Shown one piece after another: positions 44,862 through 56,369 of a stretch of DNA of 64,000 bases. The first letter of the stretch is position 1. Each line of letters starts with the position of its first letter. Origin of the DNA: Nilaparvata lugens (taxonomy: Eukaryota; Arthropoda; Insecta; Hemiptera; Delphacidae); assembly GCF_014356525.2 (NCBI RefSeq), contig NC_052508.1:53729172-53793171 (forward strand). Reading direction: 5' to 3'. The notes beneath the pieces were generated by a model. That model was not told the origin of the DNA. It did no database searches and saw only the letters and a program-made list of their open reading frames with translations. Made by a program: the position numbers and the translations under genes.

Positions 44862-45420
44862 GTCTCAAACATGGTCCAAAAACTCTTCAGAATTCAGAAT
44901 CACTCTTAGAACCCTTCAGATCGTCATTAAATTAACTATCGTTATTACACTAAACAGATTGACAGCTTTGTGAAAAATAAATAACAACTGCTCCATCTTT
45001 ATTGTGTTAAACGTACAAGATGTAAACTTGAAATTCATTTTGATTTAACCTGGTGTGTTACACCGTTTTGGTTCTGCAATTAAAAGATCAAACATACTAT
45101 AAAGCAGAATTTATTTCAGTTCTTGTTACTTGGTACATTTTTCAGTTACTCAATTCAGTTTTGTTATGCAAATTCTTCCTCTAATGCAATAATTATTTTA
45201 TCACTTATTATTTGAGTTTTATTGCGATGTGTTACTAGATACGATGCAATTTAAGGATCAAACAAAATGTAAAATGGATTTATTTCAGTTTTTCCTATAT
45301 GCTACGCCTATGTGCCCCTATACTGCGCCCATCGCTCCAAGCAAAGAGGCCATCTTCGAACCCATATTGGTCTCAGACATGGACCAACATCCATCCACAA
45401 TCTCGCCAAAAATATTATCT
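44862..45420 (+). pseudogene. Chimeric relic: exon J tail and flank fused to exon L second finger
   Basis: 44862-44908 is the decayed end of exon J (GGTCTCAAACATGGTCC..., then CACTCTTAG). Its 3' flank follows to about 45304, where the sequence switches to the second finger of exon L (TGCCCCTATACTGCGCCC) with a small insertion shifting the frame. No acceptor or first finger. Confidence 0.82.
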
Positions 45421-46039
45421 AACACTATAATGGATCTCTCATTCATATTATATAGAACAAATTCCGAAAATTTAAATACCCATACTCTTGAAAGATAGAC
45501 AGACTACTTTTCCATAGATGCATTCTTTTATGTAAGATGTTTATCTCAGTTTAGTATTATTTTTAGAAATTAAATGTATGTAAAATTAGTATTCAATTTC
45601 ATCTATGAAATCAATACCGTGTATATGAATATGATTCCATATAACTTCAGTTCATACTATTAGTGATTATGTAATATCACTTCCAGAAGAATACTATGTT
45701 ATTTTATTTTAGTAATAACATTTATATGTGAGATCTGCTCATATTGGCGATGATTCACTTTCAAAGTTTGAGTAATTTTTGTATTTTCTTAATGATTCAC
45801 AATTATCCTTTTACAATAAATAGAATTTTCACATCAAAGTTATACTGTGTTGTGATTTTTTGGATGATGTGACTTTTTAGAGCTGCATGACATCACATTT
45901 CTACATTTCATGATGTAGGGTACGGTACTCTCTTTGTTATCCTATTTTATATAAGTAGAAGAGGTAATCGACTTTCTATTTGATTGAACAGATACTAAAC
46001 ATTGACGTGTTTCTTAACAAATCCCTGTATTTTTTGCAG

Positions 46040-46245
46040 ATCAATCGGCATTTTCCAAAAAGAAATACCAGTGCAACGTTTGTGAGAAAAGTTACATAGA
46101 AAGTAGAAACTTGTATAGACATAAGAAGTATGAATGTGGCATGGAACCACAATTCCAATGTCCTCTCTGTCCTCATCGTGCTAAACAGAGAGGCAACCTC
46201 AGATCTCACATTGGTGTTAGACACGGTCCAGAGTATCTTTCGTAA
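46040..46245 (+). CDS. lola-like: lola-type zinc-finger terminal exon M2 (intact)
   Basis: Acceptor TTTTTTGCAG, phase 1, DQSAFSKKK. C2HC finger CNVCEKSYIESRNLYRHKKYEC, linker GMEPQF, C2H2 finger CPLCPHRAKQRGNLRSHIGVRH, tail GPEYLS, stop 46243-46245. The first finger departs from the KSYKEK consensus (KSYIES). It is the last intact array exon in the window and the functional partner of M1. Confidence 0.88.
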
Positions 46246-46916
46246 TGTACTGCTTTTTAAACATTTAAATACGCATTTGAACTCCTCCATCGCATTCGAC
46301 CCTAAAAATTTATATTGATGTTGTACATGGTTCAAAGTGTTGAATTTAGAACGTCTACGGCCTTGATTGAATAATTATATTAAGTATTGATTTTTGTTCC
46401 TATTTCGGGCTCCTATTACAGGTTTACTCGAGTAAATCCCATGAATTGTTTTTTATTTCAGTCTTTGTTTTTCTATTTTTCTCAATATTCTCTGTCAAAA
46501 TAAGTTTCACGATATTATGATTTTCAACAGCATGATATTTCTTGATGATTTTTTTATTGATACAGATTATAAATACTCGTTGAATAAATAAAAATGAAGC
46601 CTTTTTAGGAAGTTAGATAGGATATTTTAAATTTTTTAAATAACGTTACAATTTGAAATACAAAATAATTTACATTAGAAATCATTTTATTCTCCAATGT
46701 ATTATGAAATTCCCAATTTTATTAAAATGAATTGATCGTTTTGCTGTGATTAAATATTGTGAATTTCAGTTTTTGCTGATGTTGTGTATTTGCATATTCA
46801 TGGCAAATAAAATTGCTTGCATGAGTTCCACTTTATATTTTGCTGTAAATCTTTCTCCGTGTAACTGATATTCCCATATCAATACCGTAATCGATTTTGA
46901 TGTATTTTTTGCACAT

Positions 46917-47108
46917 CAATCAGCATTTCCCAAAAAGAAATACCAGTGCAACTTTAGTGGGAGAAGTTATACAGAAAGTAGAAACTTGTATAGACATCAG
47001 AAGTATGAGTGTGGTACCGCAATAAGTCCACACTGTCCTTATCGTGCTAAACAGAGATGCAATCTCGGGACTCACATTGGTCTTGAACATGGTCCAGAAT
47101 ATCTTTAG
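46917..47108 (+). pseudogene. Zinc-finger exon relic N2
   Basis: It shares the dead acceptor (TTTTTTGCAC), CNFSG change and linker deletion of N1, plus a further deletion after GGTACCGCAA and a GGC to TGC change. The shared lesions show that the ancestor was already dead before the tandem duplication. Confidence 0.86.
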
Positions 47109-47450
47109 TATGTTTTTTAACATTCAAATGCACCCCCTGCTTCATCGCATTTGATCCGGAAAATGTATATTGGCGTTTAACATCATTGAAAATATTTTTA
47201 TTCAGAATGTCTACAGCCATTAAAGGACTAAACAATGTAGCCCTAACTACCCCTAGTGCTAGAGGGATTAGGGTGGTTTAAAAGTTGCATTTTTTTATTT
47301 ATTGCTTATGTATTGGGAAAAATGCGTTCCACCGATATGGCTAATACTGAAATCAAGCCTGATGAAATATTTTTTTCAAGTTTTGACCAGAAGAGTTTTG
47401 TGATACTGTATATTCAATCCTTCTCACGAAGCATGCTCTTCATGCACACC

Positions 47451-48740
47451 AAGTGTGAGATTTTTGAAAACACAGGTTTTCATCCAACGTTTTGCACTTT
47501 CAAAGCTTATAACTCTTGAATAATGCATAAAAGAAAATAAGTAGGTATCAAGGGTAGGGTTGAAGATCATCAAATTCTCTCTATTAATTCGATGTATTAT
47601 TCCACTATATCATACTTTCCTTCAATTATTGTTATAGCCGCTTTAGTGTCCCTTCATTGACTGGGCGACATTAATTTTATGTTTCAATATATTAATTTTT
47701 TACATTTATTTCCTTTTTATGCTGTTTCTTTCAATATACTTTTGAAGGATGAAAATTATGGTATAATCAGCTAGTAAGTCAATTTTGCATTTAATTTTCA
47801 AAACCACTCATATGAGTGATTAAATTGTTTCACTGTTTCAGTATATTAATTTAAATGCCATTAAATTGTTTCATTGTTTCAGTATATTAATTTAAAATGC
47901 CGTTTTCATAGATGACCTAGATAGGCTAGCTAAACTAAGATAGATTGAGTTGATCGAGTTCGAGTGAACAGAATTAAAACTTGAATCGGTTCCTAATGTA
48001 ATTCTTCAGGGAATCAGTTATTTTTTGTTTACAATAAACCAGCAGTTCATTGGTTATTTTAATAACTCATTCGTCGTTTGTGTGTTTAGAGCTGTAGCCT
48101 ACTCTGATAGGTACAGTACTGTAATAGGAGAGGAAAAGCGATTGAGAAATTTCTCAAAAAATGATAAGATTTATAATTACTTTTACATTTAGTTGCACTG
48201 TGCAATAGTAAAAGAGTATAAATGAAAAATAGTAGGTACTTAGTTTAAACAAAAAACCAGATTTGATTCCAGCTTTAGATTTACTAATATTAAGCTGCTG
48301 GGCTGTTCACACCAAAGTTAAATAGGCCTACTGTACGAAGTTTTAAAAATTTAATCCCTATTTTATTAGATTGAACGGAACTTGACAAACACATATATGT
48401 TCATCATGTGTATGATAAGTTATTATGTTCAATCTATGAGGATTAAGTTATTAACATTTTGTTAATAACTTTGGTGTAAACGCAGCTTTAATGTAGGATA
48501 CTATGCAAACGGTCCTTAAAAACGCTCACCTACCAACCTACCTTCAATCTTTAATGCACTGCCAAGCTTACTAAACAATTGCACGCACAACTGTAGTTAA
48601 CAGTCACATCATATTATGTGCGCTGGATTAATATAAAAGTAAAAGCGCTCATTCTCGATAAAACAAGTCTGTGCAATTTAGTAGATACTCATAACAGCAA
48701 GTCCACAACTAAAATAAACATAAAAATATGGTAATATATC
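47451..48740. other. Non-coding region after the array
   Basis: AT-rich; a ~45-base phrase (TTAAATTGTTTCAYTGTTTC) is repeated at about 47821-47895. No exon, RNA gene or known element recognised. Confidence 0.45.
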
Positions 48741-50026
48741 TACCCTATATACTAGCAACTTCTGTTAATATGTTTAGATGCTCATATGTTTGTATTTCAC
48801 CGGATCTCGAAAACGGCTCTAACGATTCTCACGAAATTCAGAACATAGTAAGGTTTATAATATAAAGATTAGATTGCACTAGGTGTCATCCCTGGGAAAA
48901 CTCGTTGAAGGAAATAAAAAGGATAATTATTATTCATCCTTGGAAAAACAGCTGATAATAATTATTTCGTCTGTTGGTGATGAAAGTGAGTGAGTGGGAC
49001 TGTGTCAAAATTATGACTCAGCTGTTGAACTTTTGTAATTATTCAATCAGGTACTTATAGTGCTAGCGGTTGCAAAAAAGCCGGGTTATTTTCAATCCTG
49101 ATTAATTCCAGTGGATCCATCTTTTTGAAATGGTCTTCTCTGATTTGGTTCACGTGAAGTTAATCAGGATTAAAATTTAACCGGCTTTTGTGCAACTGGG
49201 CCTTTGCGAGGGAAATTTTTGCATTCCTCTGGGAATAATCTTAATTTACTGTGATTAGATAAAACATTTCTGTATAAATGTTATTATAATTTCTTCTTTC
49301 GTAATTTGTTTATGCTTTTGTACTCCAGAACGAAGCTCGTTCCCCGATATTATATATAAAAACGAAATGGCACTCACTGACTGGCTGACTGACTCACGCA
49401 CTCGCAGAACTAAAAATCTACCTTTAATCTAATATAATCTAGCTTTATCGAGAACAAATGAACAGGAAATGTTCAAATTTAGTACAGAAGCTAAGCTAGG
49501 GTGTAATAATGTTGTGTTAGAAGGAATTTAAAATAACGCCAAAGATACGCCCAAAATCTGCATTTTCCAGCGGTTTTTTTCGCTTTATCGAGAACAAATG
49601 CACAGAAAATGTTCAAATTTACTACAGAAGCTCAGCTGGGGGGAATAATGTTAAGCTCAGCTGGGGGGAATAATGTTGTGTTAGAAGGAATTTGAAATAA
49701 CGCCAAAGATACGCCCAAAATTAGCGGTTTTTTTTCGTTTCTCTGTTCTTTCATCAAGTAATAGACAGAAAATGTTCAAATTTGATACAGAGGTTTAGGT
49801 AGGGTCTAAAAATTTTGGGACTTTATTATTTCATCAAAGATACGTCCAAAATCAACGTTTTTCTCAGCTTTTCTGCATTTTCTCAGTACTTTGACTTTCT
49901 GATGGAATGCTCAAATGAAAAATGCAGGCAAGAAAATCTCATTTTTGGACGATTCAGTCGGGGGTCCAGGGGGCGGAGCCTCCTTGCTAGACGGATATGT
50001 CGAGCAAAGCGAGCCCGACGGCTAGT
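48741..50026 (+). mobile_element. Repeat cluster ending in a Helitron-like 3' terminus
   Basis: It contains phrases common to another element at 51300-51750 (CTCGAAAACGGCTCTAACGA and AGGATAATTATTATTCATCC). Three tandem-like passages share AGAAAATGTTCAAATTT (49470, 49600, 49765). The end is GAGCAAAGCGAGCCCGACGG then CTAGT, a CTRRT terminus with a nearby GC-rich hairpin, as in Helitrons. No Rep/helicase. The left end is not defined. The CCGGTT foldback at 49066 is nested inside. Confidence 0.45.
49066..49202. mobile_element. CCGGTT foldback MITE, copy 2
   Basis: Same inverted-arm design as 41731-41862, more diverged (GCCGGGTTATTTTCAATCCT on the left). Confidence 0.65.
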
Positions 50027-51300
50027 CATAATATAATATTATGATGTAAATTACGGTACTAGTGAGTTTATTCTATTTGCGGGACTGATGTTATAACTAG
50101 GTATAGCCTACTATATTTATTTGCACAGCCACAAACTTCTTTGAATTAACGCAGTTAGCACCTATTATTGTAGTCCTGCCACTAAATTTTATTATTTTTA
50201 TTCTGGTAACCTTTGTTATCATCAAAGTAAGGGTGGCAGGGGTGCCCACAAGGGGGGGGGCATGGCGCAATTTGCGCCATCAACATTTTTGGGGGGGCAT
50301 GATTTTTTGTATATTTTATGTCAACATTTTGAATTATGATTAAAAAATCAAGGTATTAAATAGAGATATCCTAATGTAGTTAATTTTTCCCACCTTTACA
50401 ATGTTATATTTTGCTAAGTGTAACTCAATATAAAGCATAAGCACAATTGATAATATTTTGTATGCAGGAATTTTAGTAATTTTAAGCCTATGAGTTTGAA
50501 GGTAAATCTTTGACAAAAATAAATTATAACTTCATCATCCACTATTATTCTGATTTCCTTTGCTTCATTTTAATTTTCAATGGTCCTGTGTTTGAGTTTC
50601 CTTGCTGTTGCAAGAAATATGCGATATTTTTCTCATTTTCACAGTCTCACCAGTTTTTCGATATAAACAGTAATGCAAGATCAATTTAGGGCAACTCAGC
50701 TTATAGAGCATGAAATTTTCTTTCATTTAAGACCAATTGCAAGTTTCTATCATGCATTGTACTTATTTTAGAGACTCTTTAATAACAGTAAAATCGCAAG
50801 AAAAATGAGAAAATAAAGATCATCATTCAATTGGCTGTAACTTTTGAACGGTATTGAAAACAGAAGTATATTTCATGGGAGTGAAAAGAGGAGAAAATTC
50901 ATCACAACCTTGACCGCTTTTTGGAGTTTGCATCTGAAGTGTTCCACAAGATACGCAACGTTGCATATGCGAGACTGTGAGAATGGGGAAAATATCACAT
51001 ATTTCTCGCACATTCAAAGTTGCGTATCTTGTGGAACACTTCAGATATAAAATCCAAAAAGTAGTCCTGCGCGACCCCTCAATTCATTGGAAATTTATTA
51101 TCTTTAATATTATATAGAGAATGCTTTTTCTCGAAAAATTCAAGGTTCTCGAGATTAAATGGAAAACTTAAAAAAATCCAAAATTTTGGGGTGAAGTCAC
51201 CTTCTGGTGTGTCAGCAAATTTCAGATTAGAATTCAGCGCCCCAAAATATATATAGGACCATCGAAAAAAATTATTTCGGGGCTGTTTCCTGAAAAACGA
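50027..51300. repeat. Non-coding region with a long inverted repeat
   Basis: A G-run (50250-50258) and GCGCAATTTGCGCCAT palindrome near 50265 are followed by AT-rich DNA. 50928-50961 and 51021-51052 are inverse copies (GTTCCACAAGATACGCAAC and its inverse), separated by about 60 bases. No gene. Confidence 0.55.
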
Positions 51301-51750
51301 CCATTTGACTGGACTATAAGTTGTTATCCTATTATAATAGCGAGCAATTTATGTACATCTGTTTATATTTTTCTATTTCTATATCTGGTTATCTGGTTAT
51401 TTATGTTCAACGGATCTCGGAAACGGCTCTAACGATTTTCACGAAATTCGGAATATAGTAGGTTTATGATATCAAAATTCAATTGCACTAGGTCTCATCC
51501 CTGAGAAAACTCCCTGAAGGACATGAAAAGGATAATTCATCCTTGGAAAAACAGATGATGATTTCGTCTGTGAATAAATCACAGACGAAATATATTTTTC
51601 GTAGTGAATAAATCAAAATTCGGGGAAGTAACAGTTTTGGGCTGTGCCTGTTAGTACTTCCCCAATCATTTTAAAGAAATGATAATCAATGAAATAAATC
51701 TGTTTATCAATGAATAAATAACGAGCAAAGCTCGGTGCCCTGATATTTGG
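51301..51750. repeat. Interspersed repeat with ACGAGCAAAGCTCGGTGCC end
   Basis: It shares ATCTCGGAAACGGCTCTAAC, AGGATAATTCATCCTTGGA and related phrases with 48780-48960. It ends in a hairpin-forming CGAGCAAAGCTCG. An internal inverted repeat TTTCGTCTGTGA/TCACAGACGAAA lies at 51564-51589. Class not recognised. Confidence 0.5.
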
Positions 51751-53288
51751 TATTAATAGATAGAATTTACAAAATGTACTTGTTCAGATGATATCTTTAT
51801 TCAAAAACCAAACCATTTAAAGATACATTTTGTTCGACTTGTGTTATTTACTCCTGTAATGTTAAAAAGTAAATACTACCATTAAATACAGGATTTAGAC
51901 AACTAACTGTAGGCTTAGTTGTATTATCTTCATGTCTAGTATTAGGGATGTACATTGGAATTTTCATCAGAGTTAGGCCGATTGTTCTTCACAGAAATTA
52001 AATTATAATAAATGTACAAACAAGACAGTCATAATCTTATTTTATATAATACCAGTATGTAGTCCTATATTTATATTTTTGTTTTCATTACTCTACTCAG
52101 CTATTCGTATTATGCAATACATCTCACCCCATTTACCTCACATCAGCAATAGGTTACAGATTCACCATTGTTGTCTCAATATTCTTCTTGTTCAATTACC
52201 ATTCATTATGATAATTACAATGAGTGTCATTGAATTAAATAGAACATTCTAGACTTCTGTGTTGAGCTTTCTAAAAACCTCTTCCAAGGGCCATATTATT
52301 ATTTTAACCAGGTATATATTTCAAGAAGTATATGATTACAATACCGTTCATAAGCAGCCTATAGTAATTATCATAATTGGGGAACAAAATTGGGTGGCTA
52401 ATTGGAGTAAGTGATAACAAGCCGATCCAATAAATTTAATTCAATAATTTTCCAATTAATAGTGATTTGAGTGTGATATTTTTGCTTTTTATTCTGTTTT
52501 CAACCGTCAAGATTTAAAAATCTTAGTTTTCGTTGTTTTTGAGTGAAAATGGACTAAATTTTAGTAAAGTGAAATCATAACCCTATTTTGGACTTTTAAA
52601 ATGTTACCTATCTAAATTTGCGAGAGATATAGTACAAGGATTATCATTAGTTTTTCTCTCCCAATCAGTGCTTCTTTGTAAAAAATATAAATAAATAGAA
52701 TAATCAAGAGAACCTAAGTTGGAATCTTGACCGGGGCAAAAGTTTTTGACCACAGCAAAATAGAAAAGATCCGTCTTTCGGAGGAGACGATAAACCGTCG
52801 GTCCCGACTACCTAAAATGTAGTCAACTCTCATCATCATCCTTAATAATTTAATAGTTTTTAGGTGAAATTTAAGTCATGTTGATAATGAGAGCATGACA
52901 TCTGAAAGCATGCTACAGTCGGTGAGTTAAATATTCATATATTTCACTTAAAAACAATGTTCTGCAGTCGGTTATAGTGTTAAAACATTGATAATATCTC
53001 GAAGCTCGTTATGAACAAATAAATATTCAACACTTGATATTAGTAGTTGAGTCACATTTTTCTTGTACAACTCAACTAATGAGATCAACATTCACAATAT
53101 CGTTTTTTTCTGTTTGCTTTATTAATAATAATTATTTATAATGAGCATTGATAGTCTGCATAGTCCACCCGTTGGACTCTTTATAGACGTCACACACAGT
53201 AGAAAACTGATTAAGGGCACAGTAATGTAGCCCAGTAGATAGCCACAGTAATGTAGCCCAGTAGATAGCCACAGTAATATAGCCCCTA
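51751..53288. other. AT-rich intergenic region with a possible LINE 3' fragment
   Basis: 52760-52825 reads ATCCGTCTTTCGGAGGAGAC and CCGTCGGTCCCGACTAC, resembling structured 3' ends of some LINE or SINE families; I cannot assign it. A ~29-base phrase (CAGTAATGTAGCCCAGTAGA) repeats at 53220-53280. No genes. Confidence 0.4.
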
Positions 53289-54422
53289 TACGTTTTTTAC
53301 TTTCCTTGCCCTATTACCATAGGTAAGGAAAGTATTGCTTTCCAAAAAAAATTAAGGTACCCCAATTTCAAGTTTTCTATACGTTTCAAGGTCCACTGAG
53401 CCCAAAAACATGATTTTTGGGTATTGGTCTGTGTGTGTGTATGTGTGTGTGTGTGTATGTGTGTGTGTGTGTGTGTGTATGTCTGTGAACACGATAACTC
53501 CATTCCTAATAAACCGATTGACTTGAAATTTTAAACTTAAGGTCCTTATACCATGGGGACCCGACAATAAGAAATTCAATAAAATTCAATTCAAGATGGC
53601 GGAAAAAATGGCGGATAATTACTAAAAAACCATGTTTTTCACGGTTTTCTCAAAAACGGCTCCAACGATTTTCTTCAAATTTATACCATGGATATTTATA
53701 AGCCTATCAACTGACATGAGTCTCATTTCTGGAAAAATTCCAGGAGCTCCGTAATATTATTGAGAAAAATGGCGGATAATCACTAAAAAAACCATGTTTT
53801 TCACGGTTTTCTCAAAAACGGCTCTAACGATTTTCTTCAAATTTATACCATGAATAGCTATTTATAAGCCCTATCAACTGACATGAGCCTCATTTCTAGG
53901 AAAATTGCAGGAGCTGCGTAATATTCTCGAGAAAAATGGCGAATAATTACTGAAAAACCATGTTTTTCACGATTTTCTCAAAAATTACTCGACTGATTTA
54001 TTTAAAATTTATACTCTGTATAGTTATTTATCAGCTTCATCAACTGGCATGAGTCTCCTTTCTGGGAAACTAAGGGGGGGTTCACCCCATCCTTCAGAAA
54101 TGGACTTTGTAACCTCCTTCTCGTGCATGTGGTAGGTAGGTAGAGCAGTCTATAAAAATAACACATAGTCGAGATATTTCATCTGTAGAACAGCTGTTTT
54201 GACGATTTTTAAAAAATCATCGGATTTCACAATTTACACAAAGGAAAAAGTACTCTGAAAACAATTATATACACACATATACAGTAGTCTGATCGTAGTT
54301 TCAAATAATTATGTTGCCGCCAATCGTCATTATGTTATTTCTCTAAATTATTGTTGTTTAAGAATGAGGCTCCCAGTTTAATGAGCAAGGAAAGTTGTGT
54401 GAGTGTACCACACCAGATTTTT
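53289..54422 (+). repeat. Interspersed repeat family X with (TG)n core
   Basis: Opposite orientation to 14861-15701. It starts TTTTTTACTTTCCTTGCCC and ends TACCACACCAGATTTTTG. A (TG)n stretch lies at 53431-53480. The middle contains a ~170-base unit with AAAACGGCTC and AAATTTATACCATG repeated three times (53630, 53800, 53960). No protein. Confidence 0.7.
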
Positions 54423-54831
54423 GTTTAAGGGTTATACGTGAGGTACATATTATTTCCTGGACAAAACATCGAACACATTACGACAGCTGTTTGTCGTTAG
54501 CCCAGTTAGTCGTTGGGGTGAAATGTGTTTCTAGCCTTTCTACCCAGTTTGTCGTTGGAGTGAAATGTGTTTCGACTTCGACCCAGTTTGTCGTTGATCC
54601 ACTTGTGAAGCATCCCCTCTCTACTACAACAACTTCCCCTTCATCAACACCACTATCGAGAAAGGCTCTCGTGCACGAAGATTATCGAAAGCACTAGACA
54701 TCACTCACATCAGTCATCCGCCCGTCATTAGTGTGGTTGGTTGTTGTCTGTTGTGTGTTCATGTTGGAAGGAGTGGTTTTGCCGTTTTGCTCGCCTCTCA
54801 GCAAATTCTTGTACTATAAGTCACCACCACT
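54423..54831 (+). promoter_or_regulatory. Probable promoter and 5' UTR of the eight-finger gene
   Basis: The region is less AT-rich than its surroundings and directly precedes the start codon. It contains three imperfect tandem units of about 48 bases with CAGTTTGTCGTTGGAGTGAA (54504-54597). The transcription start is not identifiable by eye. Confidence 0.4.
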
Positions 54832-54840
54832 ATGGATTTT
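54832..54840 (+). CDS. First coding exon (three codons) of the eight-finger C2H2 gene
   Basis: ATGGATTTT is followed immediately by GTAAGT. The context CACCACTATGG is a good start. It ends in phase 0, matching the phase-0 acceptor at 57528, giving MDF-VETQTDP. It is too short to find by reading-frame length. It was chosen because it is the only upstream ATG directly abutting a consensus donor in the right phase. Confidence 0.7.
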
Positions 54841-54943
54841 GTAAGTATGGTGTACATTTCTATGTCAAAAACAATATTTTATAATGTATGTAAGTTGAAA
54901 AAAAGAACAGATTGATGCCATTTCAAAGTACCTTATCAGACCT

Positions 54944-55790
54944 GGGGCCCGTTTCACAAAGGTACAAGTAGGTTACAAGTCTTGTTGCCAACTATGGTTT
55001 TGGAGAACAGCTGATTACTAGCGTTTCACAAAAGCAGAATATTGTTAACTTGTTAACTTACAAGCTACTTGTTAAGTTACAATGAATTTCTACAAGTTTA
55101 CAAGTGATTTGCTTGTTACGAACAAGTGTTTCACAAAGATTTTCATTGTAGCCAACAATTTTTGTCGAAATTAAATGTTCGTAAATATGAAATTTCTACC
55201 GAAGTGGAAAGCTATGTAAAGGATTCATAAGTGGTCATTAAAATGATTTTAAATATTCAATAAATATTTCTAATAATCAAAAATGCCCTATATTCCTCTA
55301 AAATTCAATACGGTATTTTGGAAATATATGCTTCAGGAAATTGAATTTAATAAATTTCCAAAATAGTTATTAATGTGTTACCTCATAGGTTATGTGTACA
55401 ATAGTATATATATACAGTACCTATACATTATAATTATATTTTATATAGTACATTTACTATATATATATATATATATATATACAGAGTACATAATGTGTAG
55501 GTTACAAATTCAGCAATAAATGAAGTAGACTGTACAAAAAACATTATATTGCTTTCAAATATATTTTCAAAGTACGGTAATTATTGAAAAGTACAAGTAA
55601 CCTTTATAAAGGATGAAAAAAGGAAATCATCATGAAAATAGGTTATGTTTACTATTGAAGTACTTGTAGACTTGTAAACTTGTAGATCATAAATTTTTGT
55701 GAAACGTGAGTACTTGTAAACTTGTAACTACAAGTACTTGTTCGTAACCATGGTTGGTAACAATACTTGTACCTTTGTGAAATAGGCCCC
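54944..55790. mobile_element. MITE with GGGGCCCGTTTCACAAAG ends
   Basis: The left end GGGGCCCGTTTCACAAAGG and the inverse of the right end (GGGGCCTATTTCACAAAGG) match, followed inward by ACAAGTA-rich sequence on both sides. 847 bp without coding capacity. Confidence 0.78.
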
Positions 55791-55967
55791 TGCTGTAATA
55801 CCTCTTTTCAATAAGCCACTGTGTGATATCATTTTTGAAATTTATTGTTCTACTACTGTGCAGTCTGAATAGAAACAGGTGATTTATTAATTACCTTTAT
55901 TGCCAGTGCAAAGTCATTTACTTTGGAATGTCAACATCTGAGTACGTCAATATTCGCCCTATTTCTA

Positions 55968-56150
55968 GTTCTGTGAGCATAAATCTGCCCTCTCAAGGTA
56001 AAGGATGCCTGCTGATGAGTCTTGATATACAGCAGGAGTGATGTCAATATATAGATACTGTCCGTAGACCATGTATAGGCCCAGCCCCAGACGACGGGAG
56101 ATGGGCTTGCAGTAGGCATCAAAATCACTGTAAATGTCAATGTTCACAGA
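55968..56150 (-). other. Coding-like stretch of unknown origin
   Basis: The minus strand is open for about 60 codons with balanced composition: IDIYSDFDAYCKPISRRLGL, then LYMVYGQYLYID, AVYQDSSAGILYLERADL, then a stop. GC content is higher than the surrounding intron. I do not recognise the family. It could be a retroposed exon or part of an unlisted mobile element. Confidence 0.35.
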
Positions 56151-56369
56151 GCCCCTCTAGGCTATTGTAGTAGCAAGGTGTCCTCCTCATGAGTCTGAAT
56201 ATCCCCAGAACAGGATGGATCGATGCCATACTGGATGCTAACTGAGTGGTATAGCATCAACAGATGTTTAATGCTCAGTTTGCTCATCATTTTTCTAAAT
56301 ACCGTAGATATATAACTTTTGATAGCTTTGTACATACTTTGTATGCTGCTCCCAGCCTAACTTGTTATC

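Larger units (their letters stand above)
45308..47450. repeat. Tandem block, copy 2 (partner 42545-44490)
   Basis: This carries the second-finger half of L, intact M2 and relic N2. A ~210-base segment (46577-46790) is present only here. Confidence 0.88.

Noticed and set aside
53297..53579. Minus-strand frames with His-Thr repeats
   Set aside because: Produced by the (TG)n microsatellite inside repeat family X.
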